From positions 1-37,448 of IMG/VR virus record IMGVR_UViG_3300025009_000256: a DNA stretch of 37,448 nt; one strand, given 5' to 3'. The notes under the pieces were generated by a model, which worked only from the letters and a program-made list of their open reading frames with translations, was not told the DNA's origin and did not search any database. Positions 24,152 through 30,944 of the stretch are shown here, piece after piece (position 1 is the stretch's first letter; each line of letters starts with the position of its first letter). This stretch comes from a virus. The translations under genes and the position numbers were made by a program.

Positions 24152-24448
24152 TCACCTTATCCAATGAACAACGAGGCGCGGGCGAGACCAGACTGACGGC
24201 AGGACTGCCAGCGCAACGATGACCAGGTTGCCGGTCATTAGAACGATGAACAGGTTTTCCATTTGCAGAAGCGTGATCGAAATGAACAGGGCGATCTGGG
24301 CGAGAGCGGCGGGCACGAGCAGGTGGGCGGGGCGCAGGTTGCGCAGGTTGTACGGGAATCTGGAACGCTCGATGCGCATGATCATTTGGCGCATCAATTC
24401 CAGCCGCTCGGTCTCGGTAAGGCGGTTGTAAATTTCATTCCAATTCAT
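24152..24448 (-). CDS. Small two-pass membrane protein
   Basis: 98 residues from ATG 24448. The first half is a charged helix (NEIYNRLTETERLELMRQMIMRIERS), then two hydrophobic segments (about 46-64 and 68-88). It starts inside the end of the upstream tiny gene, consistent with translational coupling. A longer start at 24472 is possible. Superinfection exclusion is a typical job of such lysogeny-region membrane proteins, but this is inference. Confidence 0.6.
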   Translation of the reverse strand: MNWNEIYNRLTETERLELMRQMIMRIERSRFPYNLRNLRPAHLLVPAALAQIALFISITLLQMENLFIVLMTGNLVIVALAVLPSVWSRPRLVVHWIR

Positions 24449-24578
24449 GTTTTTCTGGTTTCTGGTCATCATTCTTTTTGTTGTCTTCCCGATCGAGCGC
24501 CCAAACGATCAAGGCGCCGAACAGGATAATAGGAATCCAGCCAATCAGAACGACCCACTCGGCTTCGCCCATAGTCAT
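24435..24578 (-). CDS. Tiny single-pass membrane protein
   Basis: 47 residues. ATG 24578 has GAGGA seven bases upstream. A hydrophobic stretch (WVVLIGWIPIILFGALIVWAL, about 8-28) is followed by a strongly charged tail. It lies between the repressor gene and the two-pass membrane protein, overlapping the latter by 14 bp. Unknown function. Confidence 0.55.
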   Translation of the reverse strand: MTMGEAEWVVLIGWIPIILFGALIVWALDREDNKKNDDQKPEKHELE

Positions 24579-24594
24579 GTGGTTTTCCTCTTCA

Positions 24595-24978
24595 TCATCC
24601 CGCCTTCCGTGGTTTCAAGGTGGGCACGATTTGTTCTTTCTTTCGGCGTTTGATTTTCATCTCGGCGATCTGGCGCAGCTCTGCACTGTCATCTGGATCA
24701 AGCAGGGATATTAGGTATTTCCAATCTTCAAATACGATCTCATCATCTGGGCCGGGAGACAATAAGCCGGCTTTGCGAAATGCAACGGCGGGGGATCGAT
24801 CTACTGCCTCGGCCAGGGCCTTGCACGCATCCCAGCTTGGAATCATCCCCTGACGTGCCTTGCTTAATACCGATGCTGAAATACCTGCCATTGATGACCA
24901 TCTGTTATCTGTCAGGCCATACAGCAATTCGATCTCATCTACCCATTCAATAAACGGATGCTTTATCTGTTGGGACAT
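24595..24978 (-). CDS. XRE-type repressor (CI-like)
   Basis: 127 residues from ATG 24978. Residues about 27-70 form an XRE helix-turn-helix (RWSSMAGISASVLSKARQGMIPSWDACKALAEAVDRSP). The C-terminus is acidic then very basic, without a LexA-type peptidase domain. It is divergent from the early operon whose promoter starts at 25045, the layout of an immunity region. The ribosome site is weak, so leaderless or low translation is possible. Confidence 0.78.
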   Translation of the reverse strand: MSQQIKHPFIEWVDEIELLYGLTDNRWSSMAGISASVLSKARQGMIPSWDACKALAEAVDRSPAVAFRKAGLLSPGPDDEIVFEDWKYLISLLDPDDSAELRQIAEMKIKRRKKEQIVPTLKPRKAG

Positions 24979-24994
24979 AATGTTTTTCTTATCG

Positions 24995-25005
24995 GCAATT
25001 ATTGC
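24995..25005. promoter_or_regulatory. Palindrome in immunity region (possible operator)
   Basis: GCAAT-T-ATTGC is a perfect 11-bp palindrome upstream of the repressor start. A related half site (ATTGCC) overlaps the early promoter -10 at 25072-25077. A CI-type operator is plausible but not proven. Confidence 0.4.
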
Positions 25006-25044
25006 ACGTTTGATTTTTCCTTGCGGAAAGAATAACCTTGCCCC

Positions 25045-25074
25045 TTGACAACATTGTAAACATGGGTGTATATT
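25045..25074 (+). promoter_or_regulatory. Early rightward promoter
   Basis: Perfect TTGACA at 25045-25050, an 18-nt spacer and TATATT at 25069-25074. It drives the rightward early operon starting with the gene at 25121. A small palindrome CAAGA-CAAT-TCTTG lies at 25085-25098 in the leader and may be an operator. Confidence 0.75.
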
Positions 25075-25120
25075 GCCACACAACAAGACAATTCTTGCTT
25101 GAAGGCAAAACACAAGACCC

Positions 25121-25354
25121 ATGACCCAACTGACCTCACGAATCGCAATCGATCCCAAGACGCACCGAAAAGCCCAGGTACTGGCCAGCGCCGGCGTACG
25201 CTACGCCGGTCACGACCAGATCGGCGACCTGGTGCGTTTTTTGTTGGATGACGCCTGGCAGGAAGCGTTGAACGCCGGGCTGGTGACGGATGCCATGCTG
25301 GAACCTGCAGAGCAGGTTGGTGGTGCGCGTGCTGCTGTCATGGCTCCACGATAG
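25121..25354 (+). CDS. Small possible ribbon-helix-helix protein, first early gene
   Basis: 77 residues. The start MTQLTSRIAIDPKTHRKAQVLASAG followed by a helix (DLVRFLLDDAWQEAL) resembles ribbon-helix-helix DNA-binding proteins, and it occupies the cro position opposite the repressor. The family match is weak and no other motif is seen. Confidence 0.5.
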   Translation: MTQLTSRIAIDPKTHRKAQVLASAGVRYAGHDQIGDLVRFLLDDAWQEALNAGLVTDAMLEPAEQVGGARAAVMAPR

Positions 25355-25365
25355 CACACAGGAAC

Positions 25366-25689
25366 ATGAATTACATGAACGGGATGCAAAGCGGCGCACT
25401 TTCGGCAGTGATTTTCCTCGGCCTGTTCCTCTTCGGCTTTTGGTTCAACGGCAAGGTTGAGAAAGCCGGCACGGATGCAGATGGCTTCGTGTGGCTGCTG
25501 GTAGTGATTGGCAACACGGTCACATTGATCGGGATCGGCCTGCTTGACCTGCTCCTGAACTGGAACGCCGGGCTGATCGGATTGGCAGCCTTTGCGGCAA
25601 GTGGTTTCTTCATGTGCTACGGAGCGATCAAGCGATACATCACGCTGCGCAGACGGTTGAAGGAATTGATAAAGCATGACGCCGCGTAA
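25366..25689 (+). CDS. Three-pass membrane protein
   Basis: 107 residues with AGGA ahead of ATG. Three hydrophobic segments (about 10-28, 43-65, 68-88) and a basic C-terminus. It is in the early operon and overlaps the next gene by 14 bp. Function unknown. Confidence 0.6.
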   Translation: MNYMNGMQSGALSAVIFLGLFLFGFWFNGKVEKAGTDADGFVWLLVVIGNTVTLIGIGLLDLLLNWNAGLIGLAAFAASGFFMCYGAIKRYITLRRRLKELIKHDAA

Positions 25690-25897
25690 GCGCTGGCCGA
25701 ACGAAGCAGACTGGGCGAGATTGAATGCCATCGCCAGGGCGCAACGGATCGATACGCTGGCGCAACCGATTCTGAACGGCGAGTCCATGACCGAGATCGA
25801 GCGCATTCAGAGGGCCGGCCGAATCTGCCGTTCAGCGCTGGAGATCGTGCGAGACCTGCAGGCGGTAGGTCCGCAGGAATTCAAGACAGAACCTTGA
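25676..25897 (+). CDS. Small hydrophilic early protein
   Basis: 73 residues, helical and rich in Arg. It overlaps the membrane protein gene. No motif is recognised. After it begins a 647-bp stretch with no convincing gene but much RNA structure. Confidence 0.5.
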   Translation: MTPRKRWPNEADWARLNAIARAQRIDTLAQPILNGESMTEIERIQRAGRICRSALEIVRDLQAVGPQEFKTEP

Positions 25898-25976
25898 CAA
25901 GTAAATCCCGCGTCATCGCAAGGTGGGCCTGTTCCCCCCGCAGGAGCACTTTGCGAAAGCGAGATGTTTATTGGTA

Positions 25977-26013
25977 GCCGGGCTGGGAGGTGCAACAGCC
26001 ATCCCAACCCGGC
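25977..26013 (+). other. Stable hairpin ahead of tRNA-like gene
   Basis: GCCGGG (25977-25982) pairs with CCCGGC (26008-26013), and TGGGA (25984-25988) with TCCCA (26002-26006), with one mismatch between. It ends three bases before the tRNA-like cloverleaf and could be a processing or termination structure. Confidence 0.5.
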
Positions 26014-26016
26014 CAA

Positions 26017-26087
26017 GCGTGAGTAGCACAATGGCAATGCGCAGCGGCTCCACCGCTGAGATGGTGGTTCGACCCCACCCTCCCGCT
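26017..26087 (+). tRNA. tRNA-Gly-like (anticodon TCC), atypical loop
   Basis: A 71-nt cloverleaf can be drawn. Acceptor 26017-26023 with 26080-26086 has one mismatch. D-stem 26026-26028 with 26038-26040 has GG in its loop. Anticodon stem 26042-26046 with 26054-26058 is perfect. T-stem 26063-26067 with 26075-26079 is perfect with loop TTCGACC. Discriminator is T. Overall it resembles bacterial tRNA-Gly(TCC). Odd points: position 33 is C, not U; positions 32 and 38 are G and C; the acceptor has a T-C mismatch; CCA is not encoded. It may be a true phage tRNA, a decaying one, or a tRNA mimic. Confidence 0.72.
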
Positions 26088-26095
26088 CATACACT

Positions 26096-26220
26096 AGAGA
26101 CCCCTGCAAGCCTGCGGTCATGGCCGCTCCAACTACCCGTGCGATTTGGAGCTGTGACCTGAGATGACTGGACGCATCGGACTGGCGAGAATGGTTGCGA
26201 GCACGGCAGGAGAGGGTCTC
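26096..26220 (+). ncRNA. Candidate structured RNA, nested helices
   Basis: Five helices fit together without conflict: 26097-26103 with 26214-26220 (7 bp), 26111-26115 with 26206-26210 (5 bp), 26116-26120 with 26155-26159 (5 bp), 26126-26132 with 26146-26152 (7 bp) and 26173-26176 with 26196-26199 (4 bp). This gives a closed multi-branch fold. It follows the tRNA-like gene by nine bases. I know no family that it matches; chance pairing is possible for the shorter helices. Confidence 0.4.
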
Positions 26221-26251
26221 GCTAACGATGGATGAGTGTGAACGTAGCGAC

Positions 26252-26294
26252 GTTGGCAGGCTGTGACGAGGAGTCCAGCGACCAGCCTGCCAAC
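26252..26294 (+). other. 12-bp perfect hairpin
   Basis: 26252-26263 pairs perfectly with 26283-26294 around a 19-nt loop. No T-run follows. It closes the RNA-rich block. Confidence 0.55.
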
Positions 26295-26544
26295 CAGCCA
26301 GACATTGATTTTTCATTGGCCGCGCTAAAGAACGTGAATCCGGCGCAAGAAGCGGCCACGAGTATGCCGGCGGGAGCGCTGACGCGGCAATTGCGGCATG
26401 AGAACGCCTGGAGCCAATAGAGCGCAGAAATAGGCGTGACGGATCGGAGAGACGATCAACGTATTTCTCCTCCTCAGCCAGCGGCCGCTGGCATGGATGA
26501 CCAGTGGCCGTATGGGGAGGATGATCAATCGGAAGGAAAAAACG

Positions 26545-26979
26545 ATGGACTATCAAACAAATATCCCAGCAATACTGATCGATGAAGGCGAGTTGAGCGA
26601 CCTGATCGCACGCCTGGGCACAACGTTTGGCGTGACACCACGGATCGAGAAGCAGTTCGTTATCAGCACAGATGATGGCGAGTTCTCAGAGATCCTGGAC
26701 TCGATTGCCCTCGGCTTGGAGAGCAGGAAGCCCGTGCGGAAGCCAGAGGACAAGGTCCGCAAGCCGCGCCAAACAAAAGTAAAGAGCAAAGCAATGGGGC
26801 GTGCATCGTATCGAATAGTTCAAAGCGGGGAGATCGTCTCGACGCGCAAGTTACACGAGACGATGAAGACCAACGAGGCCGTATTGCATCAGGTGCTCGA
26901 AAATTTCAAGGGTGAACGCTTCGTCATCCTGCAGGATGGTCACAACGGCATGATGTTGGCGAAGGAGCCGCAGGAATGA
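26545..26979 (+). CDS. Hypothetical early protein upstream of parB
   Basis: 144 residues from ATG 26545 (GGAAGGA upstream). An N-terminal alpha-beta part is joined by a highly basic linker (about 70-95, rich in K, R and P) to a second part (ASYRIVQSGEIVSTRKLHETMKTNEAVLHQVLENFKGERF) that looks like a small winged-helix or HTH. ATGA overlap with the ParB gene suggests they work together. No known family recognised. Confidence 0.65.
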   Translation: MDYQTNIPAILIDEGELSDLIARLGTTFGVTPRIEKQFVISTDDGEFSEILDSIALGLESRKPVRKPEDKVRKPRQTKVKSKAMGRASYRIVQSGEIVSTRKLHETMKTNEAVLHQVLENFKGERFVILQDGHNGMMLAKEPQE

Positions 26980-28667
26980 GCGAGCTGATCCCACTCGAAC
27001 TGATCAAGGACAACCCCTACCAGGGCCGCGACGAGTACGGCGATATCGAGACGCTGGCGAGAAGCATCGCCACGGACGATATGCAGGAGTATCCCCGGGC
27101 ACGCAAGAGCGGCAAGGGTTACGAGCTCAAATTCGGGCATCGGCGCGTGGAGGCTTTCCGGTGGCTATGGGAGAATTGGCAGGCGCAAGGTCTGGCCAAT
27201 CGTTACGAGGGCTACACTGTCATCCCGCTCGACATCGAGGATTTGACTGATGAGCAAATGTTCCGCGGTGCGACTATCGAGAATGAACAGCGGAAGAACC
27301 TGACGCCCATCGAACAGGCGCGGATGATGATCGTCTACCGTGACCAGTTTAAGAAGACGAGCGCCGAGGTGGGCGAATTATTCGGGATGCAGGGAGAGAC
27401 GGTGCGCGGGTTGATCCGCTTGCTGTCCCTGCCTGAACCCGTGCAGGCACAAATTGAAAACGGGGAGATCACCCAGGGGCAGGCGCGCAAGCTGCTGACC
27501 ATCGCCAGTGTGGATGAAAAGGAAGTGGTGCTGGCGGCGAAGCGTCTTCAGCATGGGGAAAAAGTGGAAGACGTGATGGAACAGGCCATGCGCTCTGCCG
27601 AGAACGCGGTGACGATGTGGCAAGGCTGGAATGATGGCTCACCGCGTGGCGGGCAGGGACTCTGGCCGTTGGCGATGACGCCCGATAAATTCCCGATGAA
27701 GCTCCTTCCCAAACTGACCGCGGCGGATGTGTCCAAGGCGCTCGAACTCGAATTTACTGCCGACCTGCGGCAGAAGATCGAAGCGTATATGCGCTACCTG
27801 CTCGACGAGATGCAGTTGGACGTAACCGCTGAGATCGAGCGTCATCCCGAGGATGCCGACCTGATCGAGCGCATTGCACACTTGGCGAAACCGCCTGCCT
27901 GTACCACCTGCTCATTCCATGCCGTCGCTGACCGCGCTCACTACTGCGGATTCAAGGCCTGTCATGTGCGCAAGAAAAAAGCGTGGATCCAGCACGAGAT
28001 AGAGAAAGTCTCGAAGACGCTCGGCATCGCCGTCTACAACGCGAAGGTGGATGGATCAGCGACCCTGCCCCTGGAAGAAAGCACATATTCGGATGCGCAC
28101 AAGCTCCACGCCAAGCTGGTGGCCGACAAAGATGCCGACCTGCGCGTGGCGCAACACAGGAACGAATACAGCCAGCATAAATGGACGGAGAGCCATTGGT
28201 GCCGACTGGTGCTGGTGGGGAGGAGAGTGACCGAAGCCAAATCGTCCCAAGCCGAGAACGAGGAGAAGGCGCGTATCCAACGTGAGTTGACGCAACAGCG
28301 CAAGAACGCATCCCACAAGTTTCTCGATGCGTACGCATTACCGATTTTGGCTGTCGCGTTCGAGCCGATTGAAAAGGTGGCCATCCCTGTTTTGTGCAGT
28401 TACTTTAGCTGTCGTGCGCCCAAGGCGGATGCGGCGGCCAAGAAATCCTTCTATGCCAGTTTGCGGGTCACGATGGCCAGCAATGCCGTCCGTTATCTGT
28501 TCGGCTGGCTGGACTATGAGAAGGGACCGACCAACGTCGCGAAGAAGTTGGTGGGGCTGGCGACGACGTGGGGGGTGAAGCTGCCGTCTGATTTCCTGAC
28601 GGTGGCCAAGGGCTTCGAGCCTATCGTTGCTGTGGAAACGGAAGGGAAGAAGGGGATGAAGAAATGA
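26976..28667 (+). CDS. parB: ParB/RepB/Spo0J-like protein with C-terminal Cys cluster
   Basis: 563 residues. The ParB N-terminal domain is clear: NPYQGR near 13-18, FGHRRVEAF at 53-61, then ENEQRKNLTPIEQARM near 102-117 and an HTH (about 128-154). The middle has a Cys/His cluster (CTTCSF, CGFKAC; about 309-330), likely a zinc site. The C-terminus is unassigned. No parA is visible, so it may not act in classical partition; phages often use such proteins as nucleases or regulators. Confidence 0.85.
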   Translation: MSELIPLELIKDNPYQGRDEYGDIETLARSIATDDMQEYPRARKSGKGYELKFGHRRVEAFRWLWENWQAQGLANRYEGYTVIPLDIEDLTDEQMFRGATIENEQRKNLTPIEQARMMIVYRDQFKKTSAEVGELFGMQGETVRGLIRLLSLPEPVQAQIENGEITQGQARKLLTIASVDEKEVVLAAKRLQHGEKVEDVMEQAMRSAENAVTMWQGWNDGSPRGGQGLWPLAMTPDKFPMKLLPKLTAADVSKALELEFTADLRQKIEAYMRYLLDEMQLDVTAEIERHPEDADLIERIAHLAKPPACTTCSFHAVADRAHYCGFKACHVRKKKAWIQHEIEKVSKTLGIAVYNAKVDGSATLPLEESTYSDAHKLHAKLVADKDADLRVAQHRNEYSQHKWTESHWCRLVLVGRRVTEAKSSQAENEEKARIQRELTQQRKNASHKFLDAYALPILAVAFEPIEKVAIPVLCSYFSCRAPKADAAAKKSFYASLRVTMASNAVRYLFGWLDYEKGPTNVAKKLVGLATTWGVKLPSDFLTVAKGFEPIVAVETEGKKGMKK

Positions 28668-28801
28668 ACTGGAGGCTGGCCGCGGAGATCGCCCTGGTGC
28701 TGTACCTGGTTTGGATGCTCCTGTTCGCGTGGGCTGCGTACACCGCGCCCAGCGGCTGGGAGGATGATGACGGGTTCCATCGAGGAAAGAAGGATCAATA
28801 A
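28664..28801 (+). CDS. Tiny single-pass membrane protein
   Basis: 45 residues starting in an ATGA overlap with parB and ending in a TAATG overlap with the next gene. One hydrophobic segment (about 5-26, LAAEIALVLYLVWMLLFAWAAY), then a charged tail (EDDDGFHRGKKDQ). The packing on both sides supports a real gene. Confidence 0.6.
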   Translation: MNWRLAAEIALVLYLVWMLLFAWAAYTAPSGWEDDDGFHRGKKDQ

Positions 28802-29178
28802 TGATGCCGACCATCTTATCTAAAAACGACTGGGTGAGGCGCGTGGTCAAGCTCGATAACTCGAAGTCGCTGTACACCTGCGAAGAGTGCGGCGGAGAAG
28901 GGATGACTACGTGCCCTTACTGCGGACATGAAACCGAGTGTACCGCATGCGGAAGCGAGGGAATGCTGTCCCATCCAACCACTGCCGATTATCGCAACCG
29001 CAAGGATCTGGATCTGCGAATGCTGGATTGTTTTCTCAACGGTACGCCGTTGCCAGAGCATATCTACAGTATCTACAGAGCGTTGGCAGCCTGCGAACCG
29101 AAGGGAGAGCGCGGCAAGCCTGTCAAAATCCTGCTGCGTCTCCCGCTGACGGGAGAGGTGCAAACATGCCTACTCTGA
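28801..29178 (+). CDS. DnaJ-type zinc-finger protein without J domain
   Basis: 125 residues. CEECGGEG, CPYCGHE and CTACGSEG (Cys 27/30, 38/41, 47/50) match the CxxCxGxG repeats of the DnaJ zinc centre, though only three units are present. The C-terminus is unassigned. A separate J-domain protein is encoded at 35393-35911, so the two parts of DnaJ occur in different early genes here. Confidence 0.65.
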   Translation: MMPTILSKNDWVRRVVKLDNSKSLYTCEECGGEGMTTCPYCGHETECTACGSEGMLSHPTTADYRNRKDLDLRMLDCFLNGTPLPEHIYSIYRALAACEPKGERGKPVKILLRLPLTGEVQTCLL

Positions 29179-29546
29179 CCGATGAGCAACTGGACGTGCA
29201 GGTGCGCTCGATCCTGCTGGTGCACAAAGGCAAGGCGCATCGCATCAGCCGCTGGCAGCTGGTGGAGATGGTGTTCGGGCGGGAGGCCGCCACCAACCGC
29301 GGCAACAACAATCCCTACGACCGCCGCATCCGCGACTCCATCAGCCGCTGGCGCGATGTCGACCTGATCGTCTCCTCTTCATCCTCCGGCGGATACTGGC
29401 TGGCCGAAGACATGAACGATGTGGAAACGATCGCCCAGGAATACATTTCCCGATCTCGGGAGATGGAGGAGCTGGCCAAGAACCTACGCAGGCGGGGCAC
29501 TGAGGTGTTCGGTCCGCAGATGCCACTCTTCGGAAAAGTGAACTGA
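29166..29546 (+). CDS. Hypothetical protein, possible winged-helix
   Basis: 126 residues from ATG 29166, which overlaps the zinc-finger gene by 13 bp and has GAGAGG upstream. LVHKGKAHRISRWQLVEMVFG, then NNPYDRRIRDSISRWRDVDLIVSSSSSGGYWL looks like a winged-helix DNA-binding fold with a C-terminal coiled coil. Function unknown. Confidence 0.65.
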   Translation: MPTLTDEQLDVQVRSILLVHKGKAHRISRWQLVEMVFGREAATNRGNNNPYDRRIRDSISRWRDVDLIVSSSSSGGYWLAEDMNDVETIAQEYISRSREMEELAKNLRRRGTEVFGPQMPLFGKVN

Positions 29547-29547
29547 G

Positions 29548-29805
29548 ATGAACAAACCGCATTGCACGAAGTGTGGACGTGCCCTCTCCGATCCCTTCTC
29601 CATTGCAGTCGGGATGGGGCCCGAGTGCCGCGGCGGACTGAGCAAGAAGGGTTGGAAGTTCCCCAAACCGAAGTACCGCGTGCGGCATGGCCGAGTGGAA
29701 CTGATCGGGATGGTTGGCAAGGTCGAGCCGCCGACGGTGAACACGACCGAGATCAAGGTGCGGAGGACGCGCATCAAGAAGGATGACCAGGAGAGTGAAG
29801 AATGA
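29548..29805 (+). CDS. DUF6011-like zinc-binding protein
   Basis: 85 residues. HCTKCGRALSDPFSIAVGMGPECRGGL matches the CxxCGRxLxDPxSxxxGxGPEC pattern of DUF6011-like proteins, whose role is unknown. The C-terminal tail is basic and charged. It overlaps the next start by 4 bp. Confidence 0.72.
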   Translation: MNKPHCTKCGRALSDPFSIAVGMGPECRGGLSKKGWKFPKPKYRVRHGRVELIGMVGKVEPPTVNTTEIKVRRTRIKKDDQESEE

Positions 29806-30089
29806 TCGTAAATGGAATCTACTGGCAGAGCACGAAGCCTATGTCGGAACGGGTGCAGGACGCGGCCGAGGCGTATCTCAAAAAATTCGGTGTGAAGCCA
29901 TCCGTGGCGTACACCAACCCGAAGAATCTGAGTGATCACCAATTGGATGTGGCCGGCGTGACGGTCCGCCCGATGCGTGAGATCGCTCCGAACATTCTGT
30001 GGATCGGGGTGAACGAGGTAGCCCAGCAGCTCGAGAACCAGAGCGCGGCCGTCCTGGCGAAGGTGATCGAGGCAGTGGAGGCGCTATGA
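29802..30089 (+). CDS. Hypothetical early protein
   Basis: 95 residues with an ATGA overlap at both ends. It has a helix-rich start and an alpha-beta middle (KPSVAYTNPKNL, VAGVTVRPMREIAPNILWIG). No family recognised. Confidence 0.6.
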   Translation: MIVNGIYWQSTKPMSERVQDAAEAYLKKFGVKPSVAYTNPKNLSDHQLDVAGVTVRPMREIAPNILWIGVNEVAQQLENQSAAVLAKVIEAVEAL

Positions 30090-30280
30090 ACCAGTATCCA
30101 AGCGGAGCGAGCAGCCTGTTCGCAATCATCGCCAGGAGCGAGCCAGTGGTCACGCAGGAGGATGACGCCCCGGTGACCTGCCCGTGGTGCCTGAGCGAAG
30201 AGACGAAGGTCATAGACCAGGAACATGGCATCTACGAATGCACCAACTGCGGCGAGACGTTCGGGCGTCCGGCCGGTTGA
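30086..30280 (+). CDS. Small zinc-ribbon protein
   Basis: 64 residues from ATG 30086 (ATGA overlap). CPWCLSEETKVIDQEHGIYECTNCGETF is a four-cysteine zinc ribbon (about 32-59). It may bind nucleic acid or a protein partner. Confidence 0.7.
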   Translation: MNQYPSGASSLFAIIARSEPVVTQEDDAPVTCPWCLSEETKVIDQEHGIYECTNCGETFGRPAG

Positions 30281-30503
30281 CCGGCCATTAGCCTGGATCG
30301 GAGCGGACCGCCTGCTGTGTGATGACGTAACGCCATACGGCCTGCATCGCCAGGTGGTGGCGCGGAAAAATGAGCCGCCGAATGTGAACGATTATTTGGC
30401 GGCGATCCAGCAGAAGACGAATGCGGAAGTGCATCACTGGATCGTGGAACGAGATGGATTTTTCTGTCTGTGGATGGTTTGGAAGGAGCCTACACATGGA
30501 TGA
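30225..30503 (+). CDS. Hypothetical early protein, start uncertain
   Basis: Up to 92 residues if it starts at ATG 30225 inside the zinc-ribbon gene. The part after about residue 18 (DRPLAWIGADRLLCDDVTPYGLHRQ, then NAEVHHWIVERDGFFCLWMVWKEP) looks like a real protein. The upstream ribosome site is poor; a GTG at 30354 would give a much shorter product. Confidence 0.45.
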   Translation: MASTNAPTAARRSGVRPVDRPLAWIGADRLLCDDVTPYGLHRQVVARKNEPPNVNDYLAAIQQKTNAEVHHWIVERDGFFCLWMVWKEPTHG

Positions 30504-30942
30504 TTCAAAAGGACTGTTCTTGTTCATTGGACTATTCGCTGCGCTGGCACTGGCGGCAATCCTGCTCGGCAACCTGAACGAAATCACGCCGATGGCGGCT
30601 ACAGCGCAGACTGAAATAGCAGTCGGGCCAGGCGCATCCAAGGCGCTCAGCCAGGTTGTGGCGTTGATCGCAAAGTGGCTGCTCGGCGGGATCGCGACCG
30701 GGGTCGCCATAGCAGTATATGCCGAAGCGCGCAAGGCATACCAGGCCTGGAAGCGGCAGTCATACAACCGTCGCTGGCAGGGCGGGCCGAACGCATACTG
30801 GCAGCAGCCGCGCGAACCACGGTTGAGCGCATCGGATAAGTTCCTGCTGGCGCTGTCAGGCCGTGTGCAAGCGCCGGCCAGCAGGCAGCGCGCCAACCGG
30901 GAGATGCCCGTTAGCAGAGACGACCTGAACGTGGAGATGTAG
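30496..30942 (+). CDS. Two-pass membrane protein
   Basis: 148 residues from ATG 30496 (AAGGAG upstream). Hydrophobic segments at about 7-26 and 54-75, then a basic cytoplasmic-type tail (WKRQSYNRRWQGGPNAYWQQ). It precedes the lipoprotein and FtsK-like genes, and the three may form a membrane complex. Confidence 0.65.
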   Translation: MDDSKGLFLFIGLFAALALAAILLGNLNEITPMAATAQTEIAVGPGASKALSQVVALIAKWLLGGIATGVAIAVYAEARKAYQAWKRQSYNRRWQGGPNAYWQQPREPRLSASDKFLLALSGRVQAPASRQRANREMPVSRDDLNVEM

Positions 30943-30944
30943 CC

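Larger units (their letters stand above)
25898..26544 (+). other. Gene-free, structure-rich interval
   Basis: 647 bp without a convincing coding gene. Reading frames at 25923-26162 and 26232-26420 exist but lack good ribosome sites. The interval holds a hairpin (25977-26013), a tRNA-like gene (26017-26087), a nested multi-helix element (26096-26220) and a 12-bp hairpin (26252-26294). The last 250 bp show no feature except the ribosome site of the next gene. Confidence 0.6.

Noticed and set aside
25894-25922. TTGACA after 25897 as a promoter for the RNA cluster
   Set aside because: No -10-like hexamer lies 15-19 nt downstream.
25923-26162. 79-residue reading frame over the tRNA-like gene
   Set aside because: It runs through the cloverleaf and the nested helices and begins without a ribosome site.
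26232-26420. 62-residue reading frame in the RNA-rich interval
   Set aside because: It has no good ribosome site, no family pattern, and overlaps the perfect 12-bp hairpin.
26976-28667. Classical plasmid partition system
   Set aside because: No ParA-type ATPase and no parS-like cluster were found nearby; a phage-plasmid lifestyle is therefore not claimed.
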